A DNA stretch of 64,000 nt, taken from positions 46,916 through 110,915 of the forward strand of contig NZ_JANZYP010000023.1 of the NCBI RefSeq assembly GCF_025506355.1. The letters are read 5' to 3'. The notes below the pieces were generated by a model. The model was not told where the DNA came from. It searched no databases and saw only the letters and a list, made by a program, of their open reading frames with translations. A program made the translations under genes and the position numbers. This DNA is from Sphaerisporangium corydalis. GTDB lineage: Bacteria > Actinomycetota > Actinomycetes > Streptosporangiales > Streptosporangiaceae. This document shows positions 43,304 to 50,977 of this stretch, in pieces (position 1 is the first letter of the stretch; each line of letters starts with the position of its first letter).

Positions 43304-44514
43304 CGCAGACCGGCGTACTAGTCCTGGACGACAGCCCCACACTGCCCCCGCGGCTGCGGCAGGCGCTCGAAGAGGCGGGGACCACCGTCCAGATCCGCTC
43401 GCCGGCCGACGTGCTCGCGGCCGAACGGATGCCCCCGCTGGACGTCCTGCTGGTCTCGGCCGAGGTGCCGCCCAACATCGTCCGCGCCGTCGCCAGGCGG
43501 CTGGACGACGAGGGGCGCCACCCCGAGATGCTCGCGTACACCGAGACCGACTTCGGGGCCCTCGAACGGCACATCCGGGGCGGGCTGGACTACCTGGTCC
43601 CGCCGTTCCTCACCTCACTGGTCCGCACCCGGCTGCGAAGCTGCTACGTCCGCGCCGAGCTGGGGCGCACGCTCCGCCACATCGAGACCCAGGCCGACCT
43701 GCACCGCTACGAGCGGGAGCTGGAGATCGGCAGGGAGATCCAGCTCGGCTTCCTGCCGGACTCCCTGCCGACGCCCGACGGCTGGGGGATCGACGTGCGG
43801 TACCGCCCGGCGCGCACGGTCGCCGGCGACTTCTACGACGTGTTCGAGCTGGTCAACCGCCGCCGGCTCGGGCTGGTGGTGGCCGACGTGTGCGACAAGG
43901 GCGTGGGCGCCGCGCTGTTCATGGCGCTGATCCGCAGCCTGCTGCGGCACACCGCCGAGCAGAGCGGCACCCAGAGCCTGATGGCCGTCGACCTGATGGC
44001 CGGCGAGGACGGCCGCACGGTGCCGGTGGTCGGCGCCACCCCGCTGCTCAACGCGGTCGTCGGCACCAACGACTACCTCACGCGCAACCACCTGCGGCAG
44101 GGCTACTTCGCGACCATGTTCTTCGCGGTGCTGGACCCGCTGACCGGCAGCCTGGTCTACGTCAACGGCGGCCACAACCCGCCCGTGCTGGTCAGGGCCG
44201 GCGGCGGCGCGCCGGTGGTCCTGGAACCGACGGGCCCCGCGGTCGGGGTGCTCCGCGACTCGGCGTTCTCGCTCGGGCACGCCCACCTCGACCCCGGCGA
44301 CGTGCTCTTCATCTACACCGACGGCGTGACCGAGGCACGCGCGCCGGACCGGAAGTTCTTCGGGGAGGAACGGATGCTGGACCTAGTGTGCGGCGGTGCC
44401 CGTACGGGCGCCGACCTGCTCCAGCGAGTGGACAGCGCGCTGAACGGCTTCGTCGGCACGGCGGAGCAGTCGGACGACATCACGATGATGACGGTTCACC
44501 GGGTGGCGTCCTGA
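43300..44514 (+). CDS. Pseudo-receiver/PP2C-type (SpoIIE/RsbU) phosphatase
   Basis: A 404-residue protein. Residues 1-120 have receiver-domain shape (GVLVLDDSPTLPPRLRQALE), but the phospho-acceptor position reads PLDVLLVSAEVP, with Ser53 in place of Asp, so it is a pseudo-receiver. A coiled-coil linker (about 125-150) leads to a SpoIIE/PP2C phosphatase with its metal ligands: ARTVAGDFYDVFEL, VVADVCDKGVGAALFMALIRSL, YVNGGHNPP, LFIYTDGVTEARAP. It should dephosphorylate the STAS proteins and so drive the switch. Its input signal is not phosphorylation of the usual Asp. Confidence 0.9.
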   Translation: MTQTGVLVLDDSPTLPPRLRQALEEAGTTVQIRSPADVLAAERMPPLDVLLVSAEVPPNIVRAVARRLDDEGRHPEMLAYTETDFGALERHIRGGLDYLVPPFLTSLVRTRLRSCYVRAELGRTLRHIETQADLHRYERELEIGREIQLGFLPDSLPTPDGWGIDVRYRPARTVAGDFYDVFELVNRRRLGLVVADVCDKGVGAALFMALIRSLLRHTAEQSGTQSLMAVDLMAGEDGRTVPVVGATPLLNAVVGTNDYLTRNHLRQGYFATMFFAVLDPLTGSLVYVNGGHNPPVLVRAGGGAPVVLEPTGPAVGVLRDSAFSLGHAHLDPGDVLFIYTDGVTEARAPDRKFFGEERMLDLVCGGARTGADLLQRVDSALNGFVGTAEQSDDITMMTVHRVAS

Positions 44515-45257
44515 TGGCCCGGATCATCACGATGCACTCCTACCGGGGGGGCATCGGGAAGTCCAGCATGGCGGCCAACATGGCGCTGCTGCTGGCGGCC
44601 GAGGGGCGGCGGGTCGCGCTCGTGGACGCCGACATCCAGTCACCCGCCGTGGACACCATGTTCGGCTTCCCCGGCGGCCCCGCCAAGTGCTCGCTCGTCG
44701 ACTACCTGGTCGGCCGGTGCGAAATCGAGGACGCCGTCCGGGTCGTGCCCGGCAACGGGCTGTTCATCGTGCCCGCCAGGACGGGCCTGCCGGCCATCCA
44801 CGAGATCACGGCCAACGGGTACGACGTGGGGCTGCTGAACGAGGGGTTCAACCGGCTCATCGACCGCCTGGACCTGGACGTCCTGCTCCTGGACACCCAC
44901 ACGGGCATCAACACCGAGACGGTGATGGCCGTGGCCAGCTCCGACGCGCTGGTCATCGTGACCCGCGCGGACCGGCTCGACCTCGCGGGCGCCGCGGAGA
45001 GCGTCGCGCTGGCCGACCGGGTCGGCTGCGTGCGGCGGGCCCTCGTGGTGAACATGGTGCCCGACGCGACCTCGGACGACGACCTGGTGCTGAAGGCGGA
45101 GACCGCCTACGGCTCCCCGGTCACCGCCGTCCTGCCGTACGTGCCGGAGATGGCCGAGCTGGCCGGCGAGCAGCTCTTCGTCACCGCCCACCCCGGGCAC
45201 GCGCTGGTCACCGGCTACCAGAGGATCAACTCCGCCGTGCTCGACGGTGCGGCATGA
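44514..45257 (+). CDS. MinD/ParA-like ATPase of the RGGxGKS subfamily
   Basis: A 247-residue deviant-Walker ATPase: MHSYRGGIGKSSMAANMALLLAAEG. The signature lysine before GG is replaced by Arg11, while Lys16 of the P loop is kept. Walker A' is RVALVDADIQSPAVDTMFG, Walker B VLLLDTHTGINTET. There is no amphipathic MinD C-terminal tail. Such ATPases organise complexes in space. ATG 44514 shares one base with the preceding stop (TGATG). It sits between the phosphatase and the nucleotidyltransferase genes. Confidence 0.85.
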   Translation: MARIITMHSYRGGIGKSSMAANMALLLAAEGRRVALVDADIQSPAVDTMFGFPGGPAKCSLVDYLVGRCEIEDAVRVVPGNGLFIVPARTGLPAIHEITANGYDVGLLNEGFNRLIDRLDLDVLLLDTHTGINTETVMAVASSDALVIVTRADRLDLAGAAESVALADRVGCVRRALVVNMVPDATSDDDLVLKAETAYGSPVTAVLPYVPEMAELAGEQLFVTAHPGHALVTGYQRINSAVLDGAA

Positions 45258-46570
45258 GGCCCCCCGTGCGGGGGATCGCGCTGGTCGGCGGCAAGGGGAT
45301 CAGGGCACGGCCGCTGACCCTCACCACCCCCGACTACCTGCGCAGCAAGGCCGCCATGCGCCTGGTGGGGCGCAGCCTGGTCGAATGGGCGGTGGAGCTG
45401 CTGCGCGCCCAGGGCGTGACCGACTTCAGGGTGGCGGCCAACGGCAGCGAGAACCGGTGCCAGACCAAGGCCATCCTCGGCGACGGCGCGCGGCTAGGCG
45501 TCTCGGTCCACTACTCGCGGCCCCGGTTCGACCCCGCCAACACCGGCTCGGGCCACGCGACCCTGCGCTGCCTGGACCACTGGGACCTCAACGGCCTCGC
45601 GCTGGTCTTCCCCACCGACTCGGTCTTCGACTTCGACCTGGCCGCGATGGTCCGGCGGCACCGGGAGACCGGCGCCTCGGTCACCGTCGCGACCGTGCCG
45701 CGCTCGCCCGCCGAGGCGGCGGGCAAGTACGGTGTGCTGGTCAGCGGCGGGGACGGCATCGTCACCCGGTTCGCCGAGAAGCCGTCCATGGAGTCGGCGG
45801 AACGGCTCGCGCGCGGCGGCGCCCTGGAGACCAACGCCGGGATGTACCTCATCGACTGCCAGGCGCTGCGGATGGCGGCCCGGCGGCCGGCCCTGGCCGA
45901 GCTGGGCCTGCGCCGGCTCGACTGGGGAGGCGACCTGCTGCCGTACCTGATCTCGGCGGGCTCGCGGGTGGCCTCCCACCCGATCGCCAGGTTCGGCGAC
46001 CTCGGCACCCCCGAGGACTTCCTGCGCACCATGCGGGAGGTCCTGCGCGACGAGTACCCGGCCATCAGCGCGCGGATGTGGCCGGCCACCGGCCAGGGCG
46101 GCGGCGTGCGCATCCACGAGAGCAGCCTGGACCTCAAGGACGAGGTGTCGGGCCGCTCGCTCGCCGAGAAGATCCGCGACGGCGTCGTGCGCATCGGGCC
46201 CGGCGTGCGGATCGGCAGGGACGTGGAGATCGGGCCCGGCGTCGTGCTGGCCCACTCCGACGTGGCCGACGGTGTGGACATCGGGGAGGGGGCCCGGTTG
46301 CACGGGGTCGCCTGCGGCGAGCACAGCATCGTGGGCCCGCGTGCCCGGCTGAGCGACTCGGTCATCGGGACGGCGGTGGAGATCCGGGCGGGAGCGGTGC
46401 TCGAGGAGTTCTGCGCGCTCGGAGACGAGGTCAGCGTGCACGCGGGCGTCCACCTGCGCGGGGTCAGCGTGTTCCCCCGGCTGGACGTGTGGAGCGACGC
46501 GCGGGTGCCCGACGGCGCCTGCCTGGTCAAACCCTCCGACGTGCTCAGGTGGTCGCACCGCGTGGCTTGA
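45254..46570 (+). CDS. Sugar nucleotidyltransferase-like protein with left-handed beta-helix
   Basis: A 438-residue GlgC/RmlA-like protein. The N-terminal nucleotidyltransferase fold begins VRGIALVGGKGIRARPLTLT, followed by SGHATLRCLDHW and LVFPTDSVFDFDLAAMV (metal Asp), VTRFAEKPS and NAGMYLID. The C-terminal ~130 residues are hexapeptide repeats (VRIGPGVRIGRDVEIGPGVV and on). The usual GxGTRLRPLT-xxx-PKP is altered: GIRA replaces GTRL, and the PKP segment reads TTPDYLRSKAAM. So whether it makes ADP-glucose, GDP-mannose or nothing is open. ATGA coupling to MinD. Confidence 0.8.
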   Translation: MRPPVRGIALVGGKGIRARPLTLTTPDYLRSKAAMRLVGRSLVEWAVELLRAQGVTDFRVAANGSENRCQTKAILGDGARLGVSVHYSRPRFDPANTGSGHATLRCLDHWDLNGLALVFPTDSVFDFDLAAMVRRHRETGASVTVATVPRSPAEAAGKYGVLVSGGDGIVTRFAEKPSMESAERLARGGALETNAGMYLIDCQALRMAARRPALAELGLRRLDWGGDLLPYLISAGSRVASHPIARFGDLGTPEDFLRTMREVLRDEYPAISARMWPATGQGGGVRIHESSLDLKDEVSGRSLAEKIRDGVVRIGPGVRIGRDVEIGPGVVLAHSDVADGVDIGEGARLHGVACGEHSIVGPRARLSDSVIGTAVEIRAGAVLEEFCALGDEVSVHAGVHLRGVSVFPRLDVWSDARVPDGACLVKPSDVLRWSHRVA

Positions 46571-46603
46571 CAACGCAACTTGACTGAGTCTTGATGCTTG
46601 GCT

Positions 46604-46628
46604 GTTTACCGACGATGAACGCGGAGTA
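46604..46628 (+). promoter_or_regulatory. Possible stress-sigma-type promoter before the GlgB-like gene
   Basis: The 119-base gap before the GlgB-like gene contains GTTTAC (46604-46609) and GGAGTA (46623-46628). This resembles the GNNT-N14-16-GGGTA pattern of actinobacterial general-stress sigma factors, which partner-switching modules usually control. TTGACT at 46580 with TGTTTA at 46603 is an alternative vegetative reading. Both are weak. Confidence 0.3.
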
Positions 46629-46689
46629 ACCTGACCAGAACCAATCACGGGCATAGCACTCTGATCCGGGACACGGGAGAGATGAAATC

Positions 46690-48600
46690 GTGAATTTCAT
46701 TCTCAGGAGTGAGGAATCGCTCTCCGGTCGTCCCGGTTTCTTCCCCCGCAGGCTGGGCGACTCCGACCTGCGCCGGCTCGGGGACGGCCGTCACGAGCGG
46801 CTCTGGCAGGTCCTCGGCGCGCACACCACGGCACTCGGCACCGCCTTCGCGGTGTGGGCGCCGAACGCCCGGGAGGTCCGGGTCGTCGGCGACTTCAACG
46901 ACTGGCGCGGCGCCGGCCACGCCATGACCCACCGCGGCGTCTCGGGGGTCTGGGATCTGTTCGTCCCCGGCGTGGGCGACGGCTGCCGCTACAAGTACGA
47001 GATCCTCGGGCTCGACGGCCAGTGGCGCCACAAGGCCGACCCGCTGGCCGCCGCGTGCGAGCGCCCGCCCGCCACCGCGTCGATCGTGTTCACCTCCGCC
47101 CACCGCTGGGGCGACGCGCGGTGGCTCACCCGCCGCCCCGGGTCGCCGCACAAGAGGCCGATGAGCCTGTACGAGGTCCATCTCGGGTCGTGGCGGCCGG
47201 GCCTCGGCTACCGCGAGCTGGCCGAGGAGCTGCCCCGGTACGTCGCCGACCTCGGCTTCACCCACGTCGAGCTGATGCCCGTGGCCGAGTGGGCCGCCGA
47301 CCAGCACCTCAGCACCGCCTTCTACGCCCCGAGCGCGCGCTACGGAGGGCCCGACGACTTCCGCCACCTGGTCGACCGCCTCCACCAGGCGGGGATCGGC
47401 GTCGTCCTCGACTGGACGCCCCGGCGCTTCGGCCCGGAGGAGTGGGGGCTCACCCGTTTCGACGGGTCGTCCCTGTACGAGGGGGAGGAGCCGTCGGCGT
47501 TCGACCACTCCCGGCCGGAGGTGCGCGGCTTCCTGCTGGCCAACGCGATCTTCTGGTGTTCGGAGTACCACGTCGACGGCCTGCGCGTCGGCGGGGTGGC
47601 CTCCATGCTCCGCGGGCCGGGCGGCGACGCGTTCCCGGCCGGCGCGGTACTCGACGACTTCGGGCCCTTCCCCGTGGACGGCGATCCCGGCGCGATGGCG
47701 CCGCCGCCGGACGACTCGCCGGGCGCGACCCTGCTGCGCGAGGTGAACGCCGCCGTCGCCCGGCTCCACCCGGGTGTGGTGACCGTCGCGGAGGAGTCGG
47801 GCGTGTGGGACGGCACGGCGCCGCTCACCGCCCCGGGGAGCCTCGGCTTCGGCCTGAAGTGGAACACCGGATGGACCCACGACTGCCTCGGCTACCTGGC
47901 ACGGGACCCGGTCTACCGCAGGTACCACCACGGGGAGATCACCTTCCCCATGGTCTACGCCTACTCCGAGCACCACGTCCTGCCGGTCTCCCACGCCACC
48001 GGGCCCCTGTCGCGCGACATGCCGGGGGACCGCTGGCGGCGCCGCGCCACCGTACGGGCCTTCCTCGGCTTCATGTGGGCGCACCCCGGCAAGCAGCTGC
48101 TGTTCATGGGACAGGAGTTCGCGCAGGAGGAGGAGTGGTCCCCCGAGCGCGGGCTGCGCTGGGACCTGGCCGACGACGAGGTCCGCGACCTGGTGCGCGA
48201 TCTCAACTCGATCTACGCGGGCCTGCCCGCGCTGTGGCGGCTGGACTCCTCGCCCGAGGGGTTCCGGTGGATCGCCCCCGACGCGGCCGAGGAGAACGTC
48301 CTGGCCTTCCTTCGTTACGACCCCGACGGGCGGCCGATGGCGTGCGTGTGCAACTTCTCCCCGGTGGTGCGGCGGGACTTCAGGATCGGCCTGCCCTTCG
48401 CGGGACGGTGGTCGGAGGTGCTGAACACCGACGCCCTGCCGTACGGCGGCAGCGGGGTCGGCAACCTCGGCGGGGTGGAGGCGGTGGAGCTGCCCTGGCA
48501 CTGCTGCGCGGCGAGCGCCTCCATGGTGCTGCCGCCCCTGGCGACGATCTGGTTCCGTCCCGCACCGCCGGACCGTCCCGCACCGGCCGTCCCCATCTGA
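46690..48600 (+). CDS. GlgB-like branching-enzyme homologue lacking catalytic aspartates
   Basis: A 636-residue protein with full GlgB architecture: N-terminal CBM48 (FAVWAPNAREVRVVGDFNDW), GH13 barrel and C-terminal all-beta domain. The catalytic residues are not intact. The nucleophile region reads DGLRVGGVASML, with Gly301 where GlgB has Asp. Region IV reads LPVSHATG, with Ala436 where GlgB has Asp of SHDE. Region I reads LDWTPRRFGPEEWG, losing the conserved His. Only Glu368 of VAEES remains. The scaffold around them is well kept, so this is likely a glucan-binding pseudoenzyme rather than a decaying gene. GTG start; weak GGGAGA upstream. Confidence 0.88.
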   Translation: MNFILRSEESLSGRPGFFPRRLGDSDLRRLGDGRHERLWQVLGAHTTALGTAFAVWAPNAREVRVVGDFNDWRGAGHAMTHRGVSGVWDLFVPGVGDGCRYKYEILGLDGQWRHKADPLAAACERPPATASIVFTSAHRWGDARWLTRRPGSPHKRPMSLYEVHLGSWRPGLGYRELAEELPRYVADLGFTHVELMPVAEWAADQHLSTAFYAPSARYGGPDDFRHLVDRLHQAGIGVVLDWTPRRFGPEEWGLTRFDGSSLYEGEEPSAFDHSRPEVRGFLLANAIFWCSEYHVDGLRVGGVASMLRGPGGDAFPAGAVLDDFGPFPVDGDPGAMAPPPDDSPGATLLREVNAAVARLHPGVVTVAEESGVWDGTAPLTAPGSLGFGLKWNTGWTHDCLGYLARDPVYRRYHHGEITFPMVYAYSEHHVLPVSHATGPLSRDMPGDRWRRRATVRAFLGFMWAHPGKQLLFMGQEFAQEEEWSPERGLRWDLADDEVRDLVRDLNSIYAGLPALWRLDSSPEGFRWIAPDAAEENVLAFLRYDPDGRPMACVCNFSPVVRRDFRIGLPFAGRWSEVLNTDALPYGGSGVGNLGGVEAVELPWHCCAASASMVLPPLATIWFRPAPPDRPAPAVPI

Positions 48601-48623
48601 CAAAGTCGGCCGGGAGCCATTCA

Positions 48624-48650
48624 AAAAAACCGCACGGGCGGTATGGTTTT
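48624..48650. terminator. Terminator-like hairpin closing the cluster
   Basis: ACCGC-ACGG-GCGGT (48629-48642) flanked by a run of A before and TTTT after (48647-48650), 24-50 bases after the GlgB-like stop. It is a modest stem but with a T run, and could terminate from both sides. Confidence 0.5.
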
Positions 48651-48716
48651 CTTGGCACCCAGCGGGGTGTGCGCCTCTTCTCGAACTCTCGAGGCGCGGA
48701 CTGGAGGGGGTCGCCG

Positions 48717-49958
48717 GTGGGCGTCAGCTCGTTCTCCTCCGAACAGGAGAAAGTCTCATCGGAGTTCTTCGCCCGTTTCTGCGGCATGGTGTTCTCGTCG
48801 CTGAAACGGCGCGACCAGCGGCGCTGGGCCAGGCTCTACCTGCGAGGGCTGCTGTCCATCGAGGGGCGCAAGACGATGCGCGGCATCGCCTCCCTGGAGA
48901 GCGGCCCGGCGGTGGAGCAGAGCCTGCAGCAGTTCATCAGCCAGTCGCCCTGGGGGTGGATCACCGTCCGGCGCACCCTGGCCGGCTTCGTCGAGCAGGC
49001 CATCCGGCCGATCGCGCTCGTCGTGGAACCGCTGGTGATCCCCAAGTCGGGGGACCACACCGTCGGCGTGGAACGCAGGTTCGTCAGGAAACTCGGCCGG
49101 CTGGCCAACTGCCAGCAGGTCGTCGGCGTCTGGCTGGCGTCCGAGCAGGCGGCCTGCCCGATCGACTGGCGGCTCATCCTGCCGGAGTCCTGGACCGGCG
49201 ACCCCGGCCGGCGCCGGCGGGCGGGCATCCCCGACGACGAGGTCAGCCTCAGCGTCGAAGAGTGCGCCGCCGAGGTCGTCGCGGCCATCACCGGCGCCTG
49301 GGGGCTGCGGCAGCGCCCGGTCGTCGTGGACGCCCGGGAGATCGACATCGGCCGCATGATCTTCGAGTTCTCGGCCCGGGGGATCCCGTTCGTGCTGCGG
49401 GTGCCCGAGTCGATCCCGGTCAGCCCCTCCGACCCGAGGATCCCCCTCGGCACGGGCCGGCGCATCCAGGCGGGCCAGCTCATCGACGCGCTGCGCGACG
49501 TGAGCCGCATCGTCGAGTCCCCGAAGAGCGCGGGGGCCGCCCAGCGGCCCGGCAACGACCGCGCCGGCTACGCCGTGAGCGCCCGGGTCCACACGCCCTA
49601 CCGCTCCTCGACGGCCGAGCCCGGCGAGCCCGCCCTCACCCTGCTCGGCGCCTGGACCGTACCCGAACAGCGCTCCGCCTCGGTGTGGCTGACCAACATC
49701 AACCAGGCGCCCCCCGGAATGCTGCTGCGCATCGCGCGGACCGCCGAACGGGTGGCGTGGGAGCGCGCGGGAGTGACCCACCACCTCGGGCTGCGCGACT
49801 TCGAGGGGCGATCCTTCCGGGGATGGCACCACCACGTCACGCTGGTGTCGGTCGCGCACGCCTTCTGGACCCTGCTGTCGGAGGGCGGCAACCAGTTCCT
49901 GTACCCGACGACCCCGGCCGCCGCCGTCCCCGGCGGCAGGGCCGGCCGCACGGCCTGA
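48717..49958 (+). CDS. IS701-family transposase-like protein, probably domesticated
   Basis: A 413-residue protein with the IS701 DDE transposase layout: RRWARLYLRGLLSIEGRKTM, ALVVEPLVIPKSGDHTVGVER, RILPESWTGDP-like ILPESWTGDPGRRRRAGIPD, RPVVVDAREIDI, and DFEGRSFRGWHHHVTLVSVAHAF. The motif normally reading VVDETG is VVEPLV, so the first catalytic Asp is replaced by Glu and its neighbours are changed. The second Asp and the final Glu region remain. No terminal inverted repeats or target duplication are visible around it. It is probably a retained transposase-derived protein rather than an active insertion sequence. GTG start with GGAGGGGG upstream. Confidence 0.75.
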   Translation: MGVSSFSSEQEKVSSEFFARFCGMVFSSLKRRDQRRWARLYLRGLLSIEGRKTMRGIASLESGPAVEQSLQQFISQSPWGWITVRRTLAGFVEQAIRPIALVVEPLVIPKSGDHTVGVERRFVRKLGRLANCQQVVGVWLASEQAACPIDWRLILPESWTGDPGRRRRAGIPDDEVSLSVEECAAEVVAAITGAWGLRQRPVVVDAREIDIGRMIFEFSARGIPFVLRVPESIPVSPSDPRIPLGTGRRIQAGQLIDALRDVSRIVESPKSAGAAQRPGNDRAGYAVSARVHTPYRSSTAEPGEPALTLLGAWTVPEQRSASVWLTNINQAPPGMLLRIARTAERVAWERAGVTHHLGLRDFEGRSFRGWHHHVTLVSVAHAFWTLLSEGGNQFLYPTTPAAAVPGGRAGRTA

Positions 49959-49963
49959 GCCGG

Positions 49964-50917
49964 TCAGGCCCTGAAGGTGTGCCGGTAGGCGAGGGGAGGG
50001 ACGCCCACGGTCGCGTGCAGGTGCTGGCGCAGCGAGACGGCCGTCCCGAACCCCGACAGGGCGGCCACCTGGTCCACCGGCAGGTCGGTGGTCTCCAGGA
50101 GGTGGCGGGCGCGCTCGACCCGCTGCCGGACCAGCCACCTGGCCGGGCTCACGCCGGTCTCCTCCCGGAACCGCCGGGTGAAGGTGCGCACGCTCATGCG
50201 GGCGTGCCGGGCCTGCGCGGCCAGGTCCAGTCGCTCGCCCAGCCGTTCGAGCATCCAGGCCCTGGTGGGGGCGGTACCGGCGCCCTCGGGCACCGGCATG
50301 GGACGCTCGATGTACTGTGCCTGGCCGCCCTCCCGCCACGGCGGGGTCACGCAGCGCCGCGCCACCCGGTTGGCGACCTCGCCGCCGTGGTCGCGGCGCA
50401 CGACGTGCAGGCACAGGTCCAGGCCGGCGGCGACGCCCGCCGAGGTGAGCAGGTCGCCGTCGTCGATGAACAGCACGTCGGGGTCGAGCCTGACCCGGGG
50501 GAACAGCGACGTGAACCGGGCGGCGTGCCTCCAGTGGGTCGTCGCCGGCCGGCCGTCGAGCAGGCCCGCCGACGCCAGCACGAACGCGCCGGTGCAGATC
50601 GACATCAGCCGGGAACGGCCGGCCGCCTCCCGCAGGGCGGTGCGGACCTCGCCGGCGAGCGTGCCGTCCCGGAGCGGGGACCCGTCGTGGATCCCCGTCA
50701 CCACCACCGTGTCCGCCGTGCGCAGGGCAGACAGGTCGTGGTCGGGCAGCACGCTGAACCCGCCTGACCCGCGCACGGGACGCCCGCCGGGCGTGCAGGT
50801 CACCACCTCGTACAGGCGCCGGCCCGCCGCGTCCTCCGCGACCCAGAAGACCTGGCCGGGGATGCCGAGGTCGAGGGTGGCGAAGTCGTCCAGCGCCAGG
50901 ACCGCGATGCGATGCAT
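49964..50917 (-). CDS. GlxA-family transcriptional regulator (DJ-1-like plus AraC HTH)
   Basis: A 317-residue regulator. Residues about 1-190 form a DJ-1/PfpI-like sensor (RIAVLALDDFATLDLGIPGQ, ADTVVVTGI, SICTGAFVLASAGLLDGRPAT with the elbow Cys). The C-terminal ~100 residues are an AraC HTH (DLAAQARHARMSVRTFTRRF, VDQVAALSGFGTAVSLRQHL). The ATG at 50917 is taken as start; ATG 50935 would add six residues. It is divergent from an MFS gene 60 bases away, its likely target. It converges on the IS701-like gene with five bases between stops. Confidence 0.9.
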   Translation of the reverse strand: MHRIAVLALDDFATLDLGIPGQVFWVAEDAAGRRLYEVVTCTPGGRPVRGSGGFSVLPDHDLSALRTADTVVVTGIHDGSPLRDGTLAGEVRTALREAAGRSRLMSICTGAFVLASAGLLDGRPATTHWRHAARFTSLFPRVRLDPDVLFIDDGDLLTSAGVAAGLDLCLHVVRRDHGGEVANRVARRCVTPPWREGGQAQYIERPMPVPEGAGTAPTRAWMLERLGERLDLAAQARHARMSVRTFTRRFREETGVSPARWLVRQRVERARHLLETTDLPVDQVAALSGFGTAVSLRQHLHATVGVPPLAYRHTFRA

Positions 50918-50977
50918 GGCCGGATTCTTGCACATATTGGCTATCAAGCCACTCGCCGCGAATAGCTGGGAGAACGC

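Noticed and set aside
48601..49963. A complete active IS701 insertion sequence
   Set aside because: No terminal inverted repeats or target-site duplication are visible, and the first catalytic motif is altered.
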